From Flavobacteriales bacterium (GTDB lineage Bacteria > Bacteroidota > Bacteroidia > Flavobacteriales_F > PHOS-HE28), in assembly GCA_016704485.1 (NCBI GenBank), contig JADJAA010000002.1, positions 1,178,001-1,242,000 on the forward strand: a stretch of 64,000 nucleotides of DNA. The letters are read 5' to 3'. The notes beneath the pieces were generated by a model. The model was not told the origin of the DNA. It was given only the letters and a program-made list of their open reading frames with translations, and did not search any database. A program made the translations under genes and the position numbers. Positions within the stretch are counted from its first letter, which is position 1, and every line of letters begins with the position of its first letter. Positions 35,450 to 44,378 of the stretch are shown here, one piece after another.

Positions 35450-36229
35450 ATGTCGATCGCGAATACCAAGGATCTTCTCGAGGAAGCCTACGAACGGTAT
35501 GCCCGTCCGGAATTCATTGAGAATGACCCCATCCAAGTGCCACGCACATTCAGTGACCGCAAAAATGCTGAAGTGATCGGGTTCCTCACCGCTACAATTG
35601 CCTGGGGGCAACGCAAGACCATCATCAATAACGCTTGGAAGCTCGTCGAGTTGATGGACCGTACCCCGCATGCTTTCGTCATGAATGCAACGGAACAGGA
35701 CCTGAGCACACTCGATCGGTTCGTACACCGCACGTTCAACGGCGTTGATCTTCGGCATTTCATCTTGGGGCTACGCCACGTGTACACACGCTACGGCGGA
35801 TTAGAGGATGCGTTCTTTCCTACGCCTACCAAAGAAAAACCAATGCCTTGGTCAGCACCAGAAGGCATCGCACTGTTCAAGCAACGGTTTTTTGAACCGG
35901 CACATGAACGGCGCACACAAAAACACGTAGCCGACCCAGCCAAAGGCAGCAATGCCAAACGCATCAACATGTACCTCCGGTGGATGGTACGCCCCAATGA
36001 TCGCGGTATTGATATGGGACATTGGAAACGCATACCTACCTCAGCTTTGCTTGTTCCGTTGGATGTTCATACCGGTCGTGTTGGTCGCGATCTTGGATTG
36101 CTGCACCGTAAGCAGGATGATCTGAAAGCGGTGTTGGAACTCACTGAACGTTTGAGGGAGTTCGACCCGGTGGATCCCGTGCGTTATGACATTGCGCTGT
36201 TCGGGATGGGGGTTGATAAGGGGAATTGA
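35450..36229 (+). CDS. TIGR02757 family protein (DUF2400)
   Basis: A 259-residue protein of the DUF2400/TIGR02757 family, conserved in Bacteroidota and some other phyla. Visible conserved parts are FLTATIAWGQRKTIINNAWKLVELMD, KRINMYLRWMVRPNDRGIDMGHWKRI and LLVPLDVHTGRVGRDLGLL, with FDPVDPVRYDIALFGMG near the end. The helical DNA-glycosylase-like (HhH) fold suggested for the family has not been tied to a function as far as I know. It is packed behind the DUF4412 gene. Confidence 0.92.
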   Translation: MSIANTKDLLEEAYERYARPEFIENDPIQVPRTFSDRKNAEVIGFLTATIAWGQRKTIINNAWKLVELMDRTPHAFVMNATEQDLSTLDRFVHRTFNGVDLRHFILGLRHVYTRYGGLEDAFFPTPTKEKPMPWSAPEGIALFKQRFFEPAHERRTQKHVADPAKGSNAKRINMYLRWMVRPNDRGIDMGHWKRIPTSALLVPLDVHTGRVGRDLGLLHRKQDDLKAVLELTERLREFDPVDPVRYDIALFGMGVDKGN

Positions 36230-36358
36230 ATATTACCGCAATCAACAAAGGAGCACACAGGGAGTATGTATCAAAGATTTTTAACTAGCCCAACCAGCCG
36301 TCATCTGATCATCTGATCTTCTGATTTTCTGATCACCTGATCGACCACATCTCCCTAT

Positions 36359-36366
36359 TATCTTCG
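36359..36366 (+). promoter_or_regulatory. -7 box of the BatA-domain gene
   Basis: TATCTTCG, 5 bases before the ATG at 36372. The same word precedes dapD (42135) and the DUF433 gene (49989) at the same short distance. Confidence 0.5.
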
Positions 36367-36371
36367 CGCCC

Positions 36372-38411
36372 ATGTCCTTTCTGCACCCGGCCTTTTTGTG
36401 GGCGCTTGCTGCTCTTTCGATCCCGGTGCTTATCCATCTTTTCCAGCTACGGCGGTTCAAGCGGATCGATTTCCCGAATGTTCGGTTCTTGGCGGAGATC
36501 ACGCAACAAACGCGCGCCCGGAAAAAGGTGCAGCATTGGTTGGTACTGCTGGCAAGACTGTTAGCGTTAGCAAGTTTGGTCCTTGCCTTTGCGCAACCCT
36601 ATATCCCTAGCGCGAATACGAACGTTGTCGCCGGGCAACGCGCCGTATCGCTGTATGTGGATGATAGCTACAGCATGGACGGCCAGAACGCCCAAGGACG
36701 GTTACTGGACCAAGCCCGCAAAGGCGCACAGGATGCTGTAATGGCGTATAGCGCTACAGATCGTTTTCAGCTACTGACGGGGCGTTTCGAAGGAAAACAA
36801 CAAGTGCTGTTGGGTCGGGATGAAGCCTTGGAAGCGGCCTCACAAGTGGATGTCAGTCCATATGCACGGCCGTTGAGCAAAGTGATGGCTCGCCAACGTG
36901 AAGCCCTTGGCCAGAGCGACGCTCCGGTTACTCGCGCATTCCTGTTCACAGACCTACAACGCAGTGTTACGGATATCGAGAATTGGACGAACGACACGCT
37001 TATACATACTGTGATCGCGCCATTGGCAAGTGCCTCACCGGATAACCTCAGCATCGATTCAGTGTGGTTCGATAGCCCTGTGCGGCGCGTGGGACAAAGC
37101 GAGATCCTTCATGTTCGCTTGCAGAATTATGGCGAGCAGGAATTGGTCAACGTTCCGTTGCGGTTGGATATCAACGATCGCCAGCGCGCCTTGGCCAGTT
37201 TCAGTATACTTGGTGGCGCCACTGTGGATACGACATTGCGCTTTTCGAGTGAAGCAGGTGGTAACCACTGGGGCTTCGTCTCGATCGATGATCGTCCGGT
37301 CACGTTCGATGACCGCATGTACATCAGTTACCGTGTGATCGACAAGTTGCGCGTGCTCCTGGTAAGCGGCGGCAATGCCGAAAGTGATAAGTCGGTGGCC
37401 GATGTTTTCAGCGGTGACAGCCTGCACATTTTCACACAACAGGCCATGCGCTCGTTGGATCTTTCATCCTTGGCGCGGCAGGACCTTGTGATCTTGAATG
37501 CGCTGCCGGAAGTGGCCAGTGGCCTTGTGCAAGCGTTGGGCACCTTCGTGGAGAACGGCGGCAGTGTTGCTGTATTTCCACCGTCTAATGGTGACCCGAG
37601 CAGTTATGCCGGACTCTTCGGCCAATTCGGCGCCTCCCCTCCTTCCCGAATGGATACCGCTACCGTAAAGGTGGATCGCATCGATCTGGACAAACCCTTC
37701 TACCGGGACATCTTCGAGACCATGCAACGCAACGTTGACCTACCAATAGTGCGCGAGCGTTGGAGCATTCGTCCGGCGCCGGGAAGCGATGTGCTCTTGC
37801 GTTTACAGGACGGCACCGCTTACCTATCGCGTACACAACAAGGACGTGGATCCATATACCTCTGCGCAACACCCTTGGCAGAAAGCTCGGGCAACTTCAC
37901 GCACCATGCATTCTTCCTTACCTCGCTGTTGCGTATGGCGGAATTGAGCCGTCCGATGGGTGCATTGTATCACACGCTTGGCGAAGAAGTGCTGATCCCG
38001 TTGGAAGGCATCGAATTCAAAGGCGACGCAGTGCCTCATTTGAAAGGACCGAACAACATCGACCTTGTCCCGGAAGTGCGCAGAACACCTGGAAACACAG
38101 CAATTGCCTTGCACGATCAGGATCTACCTCCCGGACCGTATGCGGTTGTTAGTGGTAACGACACGCTGATGACCTTGGCACTGGACCTTCCGCGCCGAGA
38201 AAGCGACCTGAGCGCCTACAGCGTGGATGAATTAAAAGCGCTGTTGACCGAAAAGGGACTCACCAGCTACACCGTATTGGATACGGGCACATCGGATCTG
38301 AGCTTGAAATTGAACGAGTTGGACCAAGGCCGGAAACTGTGGAAATGGTTCATCTTTATCGCATTGCTTTTCTTAGCTGCTGAAGTATTCCTGATCCGAT
38401 ACCTGAAATAA
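36372..38411 (+). CDS. BatA domain-containing membrane protein
   Basis: A 679-residue protein. The N terminus is the double-transmembrane BatA region (FLHPAFLWALAALSIPVLIHLFQLRRFKRIDFPNVRFL, residues 2-39, and a second helix near 55-75). A vWA-like domain follows with LYVDDSYSMDGQN, resembling the metal site DxSxS with the second position altered (DDSYS). A beta domain and a glutamine-amidotransferase-like part (near residues 330-470) come next, then a C-terminal membrane helix (KWFIFIALLFLAAEVFLIRYLK). Bacteroidota proteins of this layout are conserved but uncharacterised, possibly chaperone or stress functions. It lies 3 bases before the pyrC-like gene. Confidence 0.9.
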   Translation: MSFLHPAFLWALAALSIPVLIHLFQLRRFKRIDFPNVRFLAEITQQTRARKKVQHWLVLLARLLALASLVLAFAQPYIPSANTNVVAGQRAVSLYVDDSYSMDGQNAQGRLLDQARKGAQDAVMAYSATDRFQLLTGRFEGKQQVLLGRDEALEAASQVDVSPYARPLSKVMARQREALGQSDAPVTRAFLFTDLQRSVTDIENWTNDTLIHTVIAPLASASPDNLSIDSVWFDSPVRRVGQSEILHVRLQNYGEQELVNVPLRLDINDRQRALASFSILGGATVDTTLRFSSEAGGNHWGFVSIDDRPVTFDDRMYISYRVIDKLRVLLVSGGNAESDKSVADVFSGDSLHIFTQQAMRSLDLSSLARQDLVILNALPEVASGLVQALGTFVENGGSVAVFPPSNGDPSSYAGLFGQFGASPPSRMDTATVKVDRIDLDKPFYRDIFETMQRNVDLPIVRERWSIRPAPGSDVLLRLQDGTAYLSRTQQGRGSIYLCATPLAESSGNFTHHAFFLTSLLRMAELSRPMGALYHTLGEEVLIPLEGIEFKGDAVPHLKGPNNIDLVPEVRRTPGNTAIALHDQDLPPGPYAVVSGNDTLMTLALDLPRRESDLSAYSVDELKALLTEKGLTSYTVLDTGTSDLSLKLNELDQGRKLWKWFIFIALLFLAAEVFLIRYLK

Positions 38412-38414
38412 GCG

Positions 38415-39695
38415 ATGAAACCTGTCACTCTGCGCCAAGTAAAGGTGATCGACCCTGGTGGTCCGCATCACGAAAAGGAGATCGACATTCGCATTGAAAA
38501 AGGCACGATCACCAAGATCGCTGCGCGAATTCCAAAAGGAATGGGTGAAGAGATCCACGTGAAGGGCATGCATGCCAGTCCGGGCTGGGTGGATCTACGG
38601 GCACATTTCCGCGATCCCGGTGAAGAATGGAAACAAGGTGTACGCAACGGCTTGGATGCCGCCGCTGCTGGTGGGTTCACGCGCGTGGCGGTATTGCCGA
38701 GCACTGATCCGGTAATGGATAAAAGCAGCGGCGTAGCGAATTTGCTGAGTCGCGCAAATGGCCATGTTGTGCAGGTACTTCCAGTGGGTGCGTTAACGCA
38801 AGGGTTGAAGGGCGAACAGTTGGCGGAATTGCACGATCTACGCACAGCGGGTGCAGTCGCGTATTGTGATGATCAACATACCGTTCGCAACAGCAGGTTG
38901 ATGCTCTTGGCCTTGCAATATGCCAACGGTCTGCCGGGGATCAAACCACCGATCATGGTGTTCCCAAATGATCCAGATCTGAGCCTGAACGGGATGATGC
39001 ACGAAGGCACAATGTCCACACGACTTGGGCTGAAGGGTATACCGCCGATGGCCGAAACGATCCAACTAGCACGTGATCTGGAGCTTTTGGAATACGCAGG
39101 TGGACATTTGCACGTGGCCACGATCTCCACCACAGGCAGTGTGGGGATGATCCGCCAGGCTAAAGCACGGCAACTGCATGTTACGGCATCGGTCGCAGCA
39201 CATAACCTATTCCTGGATGATGCATGCTTGCGTAGTTTCGAGACGCGTTACAAGGTGATGCCACCCTTGCGCGACATCACGCACATCGAAGCGCTTCGGG
39301 ATGGTGTGAAGGATGGCACGATCGATTGTATTGTTAGCGATCATCGCCCGGAGGATCGCGAACACAAGATCATTGAATTCGGACCGGCATCCTTTGGTAT
39401 CATTGGCTTAGAGACCTGTTTTGCGGTTGCGAATACCGCGCTGAAAGGGCGCACCTCGTTGCGTCGGATCATTGAACGGTTCACAGTTGGTCCGCGCGCC
39501 GTTCTTGGTTCACCTGCGATCCATATCGCCGAAGGCACGCAAGCCGAGATCACCCTATTCGACCCCGAGTTGGAGTGGACGTGTGCGGAAACGGATCTCG
39601 TAAGCAAGAGCCACAACACGCCGTTCATCGGTCAACGCTTCACCGGGCGAGCGTTGGGGATCATTGCGCAAGGGCAAGTGATCATGCGAAGCTGA
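38415..39695 (+). CDS. pyrC: dihydroorotase-like amidohydrolase (Bacteroidota PyrC type)
   Basis: Dihydroorotase closes carbamoyl-aspartate to dihydroorotate in pyrimidine synthesis. The 426-residue protein has the amidohydrolase layout: GWVDLRAHFRDPG, AAAAGGFTRVAVLPSTDPV, MMHEGTMSTRLGLKGIPPMAE, TASVAAHNLFLD, YKVMPPLRD and DGTIDCIVSDHRPE. However, the metal motif DxHxH reads D60-L-R62-A-H64, so the first His is Arg, and the HCED and H.ST positions lack the expected His. Bacteroidota PyrC proteins often look like this. It may be a divergent active enzyme or a non-catalytic partner of aspartate transcarbamoylase. Confidence 0.85.
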   Translation: MKPVTLRQVKVIDPGGPHHEKEIDIRIEKGTITKIAARIPKGMGEEIHVKGMHASPGWVDLRAHFRDPGEEWKQGVRNGLDAAAAGGFTRVAVLPSTDPVMDKSSGVANLLSRANGHVVQVLPVGALTQGLKGEQLAELHDLRTAGAVAYCDDQHTVRNSRLMLLALQYANGLPGIKPPIMVFPNDPDLSLNGMMHEGTMSTRLGLKGIPPMAETIQLARDLELLEYAGGHLHVATISTTGSVGMIRQAKARQLHVTASVAAHNLFLDDACLRSFETRYKVMPPLRDITHIEALRDGVKDGTIDCIVSDHRPEDREHKIIEFGPASFGIIGLETCFAVANTALKGRTSLRRIIERFTVGPRAVLGSPAIHIAEGTQAEITLFDPELEWTCAETDLVSKSHNTPFIGQRFTGRALGIIAQGQVIMRS

Positions 39696-39722
39696 AGCGG
39701 TTCGTAGTTCGAATTCTACAGA

Positions 39723-40331
39723 TCACCCGCTGATCAATGCCGCGATCTCGGTCACAACATCCTGGCCTTTATTGGTATTGTACCAGCCATGTAGTGCTTC
39801 TGCCAATTCTTCTTTGCTCAGAGTTGCTTTTTTAGCGTCCACAAGTGCTTGGGCAGCGTTGGGTCGAGGTCCCCAGGTGAACAATTCTTCACCTGTTCCA
39901 GCGTCGATGGCAATCAATTTCGGTATGCTCCTCCCGCCATTGGTAAGGTACTGATCCATCAACTCCAAATGTTCATCGCGTGGAAAAATGCGGAGGTCGA
40001 TCGCTGGTGATAGCTCGGCCAGCTGGTTGATAACGGGTAGGCATTGCGCACTATCACCGCACCAAACCTCCGTAAGCACGATCCATGTTTGAGGTGTTGC
40101 ATTCGCCATGATGGCTCTTGCTTCGTCATCGATCTTCAATGTCTTTTCCAAGCGACGTGTACGTGCAAGATTCAACTTGGTATAATCGGCTCCATAGCCA
40201 CCACCAGGCGGCCCCAGTACACGACCTTCGGCTACGGCTTTATCGAATTCAGCGCGGTAGGTATCGTGTGATAGGCCCTTCTTAGCGTAAGCTTTCAGGT
40301 CGATCGAGTGCTCTTTGCTTCGTGCTTCCAT
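39723..40331 (-). CDS. thioredoxin-family protein
   Basis: A 202-residue protein with a thioredoxin-like fold in its middle: WIVLTEVWCGDSAQCLPVINQLAEL carries two Cys six positions apart (CGDSAQC) rather than the classical CxxC, followed by IDLRIFPRDEHLELMDQYLTNGGRSIPKLIAIDAGTGEEL with the cis-Pro. No signal peptide is present, so it is cytoplasmic. It is a family common in Bacteroidota and Firmicutes; redox function is plausible but unproven. It is the last gene of the minus-strand run ruvX-def-TPR-thioredoxin. Confidence 0.85.
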   Translation of the reverse strand: MEARSKEHSIDLKAYAKKGLSHDTYRAEFDKAVAEGRVLGPPGGGYGADYTKLNLARTRRLEKTLKIDDEARAIMANATPQTWIVLTEVWCGDSAQCLPVINQLAELSPAIDLRIFPRDEHLELMDQYLTNGGRSIPKLIAIDAGTGEELFTWGPRPNAAQALVDAKKATLSKEELAEALHGWYNTNKGQDVVTEIAALISG

Positions 40332-40337
40332 CAATTT

Positions 40338-40901
40338 CTATTCTCCTGCATTCGCGGCTTGTTCCATCGCTTCGAACTTCTTGATCAACTCCTCATCGGT
40401 CAACACCAAATACTCCATCATTTGCCGCGCATCCTTTGCGAATGGATGATCCGGATACAAATTGATCACTTGTTGATAGGCCTTCTGTGCTTCCCCTTTC
40501 TGCTTCAGCTCCGTATCGATCGTGAAGGCTTTCAAGTAGTACGTATCGGGCAAACGTTTCCAGCTGGGGTAATCGACAATGATGCGGTCATATAGTTTGA
40601 TACCCTGCTCCGGATCGCCCATGGCCTTTGAGCATAACCCTGCTGCCCGGAACAAATATTCCGGCGCATTTTCATCCTTCGGATATGCCTTTGCGAAAGC
40701 CTTGTACACATCAAGCAACTCCTGCCCACTGCGTGCATTGAAGGCCACGCTCTTGAACAACGTATCTTCCATTGTGGAAATACGCCCTACCATTTCGGCG
40801 GCTTTGGGATCCACTCCATCCTTCGCGGTCTCTTCCCCGCCACCACATGCTATAAGCAATGAAAAGGCCAGAGGAGCAATAACGAATTTCAAGTTCTTCA
40901 T
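40338..40901 (-). CDS. TPR-containing lipoprotein
   Basis: A 187-residue lipoprotein (signal MKNLKFVIAPLAFSLLIAC, Cys19) with tetratricopeptide-like helices: VYKAFAKAYPKDENAPEYLFRAAGLC, GIKLYDRIIVDYPSWKRLPDTYYLKAF and AYQQVINLYPDHPFAKDARQMM. The pattern resembles BamD/YbgF-type outer-membrane lipoproteins, but it is shorter than BamD. Its ATG overlaps the def stop (ATGA) and it sits 6 bases before the thioredoxin-family gene. Confidence 0.87.
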   Translation of the reverse strand: MKNLKFVIAPLAFSLLIACGGGEETAKDGVDPKAAEMVGRISTMEDTLFKSVAFNARSGQELLDVYKAFAKAYPKDENAPEYLFRAAGLCSKAMGDPEQGIKLYDRIIVDYPSWKRLPDTYYLKAFTIDTELKQKGEAQKAYQQVINLYPDHPFAKDARQMMEYLVLTDEELIKKFEAMEQAANAGE

Positions 40902-41479
40902 TTCGTGACGGGAAAACGCATTTTGTACTTCACTTCGGTATCGCCGCGAGAAATGTCGCGGAGCTTACCGTTGAGCAATCTACGGCGCAGGGGTTTCAAG
41001 CGATCGGTAAAGAGAATGCCATCCAAGTGGTCATGCTCATGTTGGATCACACGCGCCGCCATGCCATCGAACTCGACTTCGTATTCCTTGAAATTCTCGT
41101 CTTGGTATTGCAGAACGATGCGTGGTTCACGGAACACCTCTTCGCGAATGTTCGGGATGCTCAGACAGCCTTCCTCGAACGGCCATTCCTCGCCTTCTTC
41201 TTCAACGATATAGGGGTTGATGAACACTTTCTTGAAGTCTTTCAATTTTGCCTCATCTGTCGGGTTACCATCTTCATCCTCCGCGAACGGAGAAGCATCA
41301 ACGATGAACATGCGGATGCCAAGACCCACTTGCGGAGCCGCAAGACCAACACCATTTGCGGCGTACATGGTCTCAAACATATCTGCAATAAGTTGTTTCA
41401 ATCCCGGATGATCCGGTTCAATGTCCTGTGTCATTTTCTTCAGCACAGGGTCGCCATAGGCGCGTATTGGTAGTATCAT
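40898..41479 (-). CDS. def: peptide deformylase
   Basis: Def removes the formyl group from the initiator Met of new proteins, using Fe2+ or Zn2+. The 193-residue protein has all three motifs: GVGLAAPQVG, EEGCLSIP with the metal Cys, and QHEHDHLDGILF with the HExxH-type His pair and catalytic Glu (QHEHDH). It lacks N-terminal extensions. A TAACTTTG box lies 10 bases upstream, and it is followed by the overlapping TPR gene. Confidence 0.98.
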   Translation of the reverse strand: MILPIRAYGDPVLKKMTQDIEPDHPGLKQLIADMFETMYAANGVGLAAPQVGLGIRMFIVDASPFAEDEDGNPTDEAKLKDFKKVFINPYIVEEEGEEWPFEEGCLSIPNIREEVFREPRIVLQYQDENFKEYEVEFDGMAARVIQHEHDHLDGILFTDRLKPLRRRLLNGKLRDISRGDTEVKYKMRFPVTK

Positions 41480-41489
41480 GGTCGTGTTG

Positions 41490-41497
41490 CAAAGTTA
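41490..41497 (-). promoter_or_regulatory. -7 box of def
   Basis: Read on the minus strand TAACTTTG, a full consensus match 10 bases before the def ATG. It suggests def is transcribed separately from ruvX. Confidence 0.5.
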
Positions 41498-41536
41498 ATT
41501 CCTTGTTCACAAAGGCAGCTACCGATTGTCGTTTTT

Positions 41537-41612
41537 AGGTTTATAGGGTATTGAGTAACTGGTATTGAGTAAAGAGTTGGCCAACTCAATACCCTGTACT
41601 CAAGACCAGTGA
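41537..41612. repeat. low-complexity GTATTGAGTA / TACTCAATAC words
   Basis: Degenerate repeats of GGTATTGAGTA and its complement, containing the inverted pair AGTTGGCCAACT. Similar words occur at 42973-43052 (around the hairpin GGTACCGAGTAC / GTACTCGGTACC style) and at 63017-63066. All three lie between genes. Confidence 0.5.
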
Positions 41613-41626
41613 TCACTTAGCCTTTG

Positions 41627-42049
41627 CTACACCCTTTTCCCACCACCTTGCATCCAGCTTTGCAGAATGATCGTCGCGCTGATGCGGTCCAGTTGGCCTT
41701 TATCTCTGCGGGCCATTTTCTTAACACCGCTTTGGAGTAGGGTCTCGTGCGCTATTCTACTGGTGAATCGTTCATCCATCGTCTCGACCCACTGGTTCGG
41801 AAACGCTTTTTTCAATTGCTGAATGAACTTTTCCGCTCCGGCAGTAGCATCCGTAGGCAGCCCATTCAAGCCCATTGGCAGGCCGATAACGAAGCCCTCC
41901 ACGAATTCTTTGGCGAGATAGGCCTTCAAATACGCCAGAACCTCTGACGTAGCAACCGTTTCCAGAGCTGTTGCAATTATGCGTAGCGGGTCCGTAACTG
42001 CGATTCCAGTGCGTTTAAGGCCATGATCCAGAGCAACAATGCGCGACAT
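41627..42049 (-). CDS. ruvX: Holliday junction resolvase-like / pre-16S rRNA nuclease
   Basis: A 140-residue YqgF/RuvX protein with an RNase H-like fold. The E. coli homologue completes 5' processing of 16S rRNA, and recombination roles have also been proposed. Visible motifs are IVALDHGLKRTGIAVTDPL with the first catalytic Asp, VIGLPMGLNG, WVETMDERFTSRIAHETL and the final DQLDRISATIILQ-like stretch (KGQLDRISATIIL). A TACTTTCG box is 6 bases upstream of the ATG. Confidence 0.95.
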   Translation of the reverse strand: MSRIVALDHGLKRTGIAVTDPLRIIATALETVATSEVLAYLKAYLAKEFVEGFVIGLPMGLNGLPTDATAGAEKFIQQLKKAFPNQWVETMDERFTSRIAHETLLQSGVKKMARRDKGQLDRISATIILQSWMQGGGKRV

Positions 42050-42054
42050 ACCGG

Positions 42055-42062
42055 CGAAAGTA
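42055..42062 (-). promoter_or_regulatory. -7 box of ruvX
   Basis: Read on the minus strand TACTTTCG, 5 bases before the ATG at 42049. Confidence 0.5.
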
Positions 42063-42134
42063 GCTAGCTCACGGCAGGCTCCCCGTTGAAAATTCTACAT
42101 TTTTCATTCATCATTCAAAATTCCCGAAGGGCAA

Positions 42135-42142
42135 TATCTTCG
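42135..42142 (+). promoter_or_regulatory. -7 box of dapD
   Basis: TATCTTCG, 4 bases before the ATG at 42147. Confidence 0.5.
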
Positions 42143-42146
42143 CCCA

Positions 42147-42965
42147 ATGCAACAGGAGATCGAAAAAGCGTGGAAGGACCGGTCGCTTTTAAAGGAGCGA
42201 GGTACGATACAGGCCATAGAACATGTGATCGAATTGCTGGACAAAGGCGAGCTGCGCGTGGCAGAACCTAGCACTTCGCGCGAAGCCGAGAAGTGGAAAG
42301 TGAATGATTGGGTAAAAAAGGCCGTGATCCTGTATTTCCCAACACGTGCAATGCGAACCATCGAGGCTGGACCGCTTGAATTCCATGATAAAATGGAACT
42401 GAAACGTGGCTATGAAAAGCTTGGCGTTCGCGTGGTTCCCCATGCCGTTGCACGGTACGGCGCCTATCTCGCACCCGGCGTGATCATGATGCCCAGTTAC
42501 GTGAACATCGGTGCGTACGTGGACCAAGGAACCATGGTGGATACTTGGGCTACTGTGGGCAGTTGTGCACAGATCGGCAAGAACGTGCATTTGAGTGGTG
42601 GCGTGGGCATTGGTGGCGTGTTGGAACCTGTGCAAGCTGCTCCGGTGATCATTGAGGATGGTGCATTCATAGGATCCCGCGCGATCGTGGTAGAAGGCGT
42701 TCGCGTAGGCACGGAAGCAGTGTTGGGAGCCAATGTGGTGCTTACGGCAAGTACACGGATCATTGACGTTACCGGTAGTGAACCAAAAGAATCCAAAGGC
42801 TATATCCCGCCACGTTCAGTTGTTATTCCAGGAACGGTTCCAAAGCAATTTCCGGCAGGTGAATTCGGTGTGCCCTGCGCATTGATCATTGGCCTGCGCA
42901 AAGCGAGCACCGACAAGAAAACATCACTCAACGATGCCTTGCGGGAACACGGGGTGTCTGTTTAG
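42147..42965 (+). CDS. dapD: tetrahydrodipicolinate N-succinyltransferase
   Basis: DapD adds succinyl from succinyl-CoA to tetrahydrodipicolinate in the lysine and meso-diaminopimelate pathway for peptidoglycan. The 272-residue protein has an N-terminal helical domain (EIEKAWKDRSLL, AIEHVIELLDKGELRVAEP) and a left-handed beta-helix of hexapeptide repeats: ARYGAYLAPGVIMMPSYVNIGAYVDQG, TWATVGSCAQIGKNVHLSGGVGIGGVLEP, IIEDGAFIGSRAIVVEGVRVG, ending with KQFPAGEFGVPCALIIG. All family features are intact. Confidence 0.98.
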   Translation: MQQEIEKAWKDRSLLKERGTIQAIEHVIELLDKGELRVAEPSTSREAEKWKVNDWVKKAVILYFPTRAMRTIEAGPLEFHDKMELKRGYEKLGVRVVPHAVARYGAYLAPGVIMMPSYVNIGAYVDQGTMVDTWATVGSCAQIGKNVHLSGGVGIGGVLEPVQAAPVIIEDGAFIGSRAIVVEGVRVGTEAVLGANVVLTASTRIIDVTGSEPKESKGYIPPRSVVIPGTVPKQFPAGEFGVPCALIIGLRKASTDKKTSLNDALREHGVSV

Positions 42966-42972
42966 ATCTTTG

Positions 42973-43052
42973 GTAAAGAGTACTGGGTACCGAGTACAGC
43001 GTACTTTATAGCATACTCGGTACCAGTTACTCTGTACCATGTACTCAATACT
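42973..43052. repeat. low-complexity GGTACCGAGTAC-type words
   Basis: Degenerate inverted and direct copies of TACCGAGTACT / AGTACTCGGTA-like words in the 119-base gap between dapD and the CNNM/CBS gene. They belong to the same word family as 41537-41612 and 63017-63066. Confidence 0.5.
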
Positions 43053-43068
43053 TTGTTCAAAATACACC

Positions 43069-43076
43069 CATCTTTG
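43069..43076 (+). promoter_or_regulatory. -7 box of the CNNM/CBS gene
   Basis: CATCTTTG, one mismatch from TAnnTTTG, 8 bases before the ATG at 43085. Confidence 0.4.
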
Positions 43077-43084
43077 CCCTTGGT

Positions 43085-44374
43085 ATGGAGATCCTCATTA
43101 TTGGCCTGCTTACATTATTGAACGGCTTCTTTTCATTGAGTGAGATCGCGTTGGTAAGCGTCAAGGCCAGTCGCATCCAATCGTTGGCGGATCAGGGTTC
43201 CGGTCGTGCAAAGACCATTCTGAAGTTACTTGCTGATCCGGAAGGGTTTCTCAGCAGCGTTCAAGTAGGCATTACGCTGATCGGTATTGTTGCAGGTGCT
43301 TATGGCGGTGCAGCACTCACGGACAATTTAGAGACGGTCTTCAACAACTGGCCGTTGATCGCACCGTACGCGCACAAAGCTGCACTGGTATTGGTCATTG
43401 GCGGGATCACCTATTTCACCATTGTTGTTGGTGAGCTGGTTCCGAAAAGCATTGCATTGAACGACCCGGAAAAGATCGCGCTGTTCGTTGCTCCGATCAT
43501 CAACGTGTTCACGAAAGCGACCTTTCCGATCGTAAAGTTATTCTCTGGATCCACCGCGTTACTGCTGAAATTGTTGCCCATCAGCGAAGGCAATGGAGAT
43601 CGCGTGAGTGAAGAAGAACTGCGATCCATGATCCGCACGGCGAATCTGCAAGGCGTGTTGGATAAGGAAGAATCGGAGGCATTGCACAATCTCTTCCGCT
43701 TCAATGACCAAGTAGCAAAGACATTAATGACCCATCGCAACGACCTGGAATGGGTTGATAGCAATGATCCTTTAACTGATATCATCGCTCAGGTGAAAGA
43801 CACCCACCACAGCAAGTTCCCTGTTTGTAATGGCGAGATCGATGAGGTCATCGGCACACTGTCCATCCGTGATCTGCTCGATCGATTCAACCAACCGGGA
43901 TTCAAACTAACGGACATCATTAAGCCACCCATTTTCGTTCCGCAGAGCACTCCGGCGTTCACGATCCTCAACAAATTCAAGAAAAGCAAGCAATACGCGG
44001 CGTTGGTGATCGATGAACACGGTCAGCTTAAGGGCATGGTGACATTGCATGACCTAACGGAAGCCATCATGGGCGATCTACCGGATGAAGATGACGACGA
44101 CACACCGGAGATCGTAAAACGCGCCGATGGATCGCTGTTGGTCGGCGGCCAAGTGTTGATCGGTGATCTGAACCACTACTTAGGGAAGGATCTGCTTGAG
44201 GAGAACAACAATGCCTACACAACGGTGGCTGGCTTCTTCCTGAATCATTTGGAACGGCTTCCGATCGTTGGTGACCAGGTCACGGAACCCAACTTCATCG
44301 GCGAAGTAATGGATATGGATGGCAACCGGATCGATAAAGTAATGATCACGTTGATCGAAGGAGAAGTAGAATGA
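43085..44374 (+). CDS. hemolysin-family CNNM/CBS transporter (CorB/YtfL-like)
   Basis: A 429-residue membrane protein. The DUF21/CNNM domain covers residues 1 to about 190 (LLTLLNGFFSLSEIALVSVKASRI, FLSSVQVGITLIGIVAGAYGG, VVGELVPKSIALNDPEK). A CBS pair follows (TLMTHRNDLEWVDSND, TLSIRDLLDRF, FVPQSTPAFTILNKFKKSKQYAALVIDEHGQLKGMVTLHDLTEAIMGDL), then a CorC_HlyC domain (VLIGDLNHYLG). Family members export Mg2+ or Co2+; the name hemolysin is historical. Typical full length. Confidence 0.94.
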   Translation: MEILIIGLLTLLNGFFSLSEIALVSVKASRIQSLADQGSGRAKTILKLLADPEGFLSSVQVGITLIGIVAGAYGGAALTDNLETVFNNWPLIAPYAHKAALVLVIGGITYFTIVVGELVPKSIALNDPEKIALFVAPIINVFTKATFPIVKLFSGSTALLLKLLPISEGNGDRVSEEELRSMIRTANLQGVLDKEESEALHNLFRFNDQVAKTLMTHRNDLEWVDSNDPLTDIIAQVKDTHHSKFPVCNGEIDEVIGTLSIRDLLDRFNQPGFKLTDIIKPPIFVPQSTPAFTILNKFKKSKQYAALVIDEHGQLKGMVTLHDLTEAIMGDLPDEDDDDTPEIVKRADGSLLVGGQVLIGDLNHYLGKDLLEENNNAYTTVAGFFLNHLERLPIVGDQVTEPNFIGEVMDMDGNRIDKVMITLIEGEVE

Positions 44375-44378
44375 ATGC

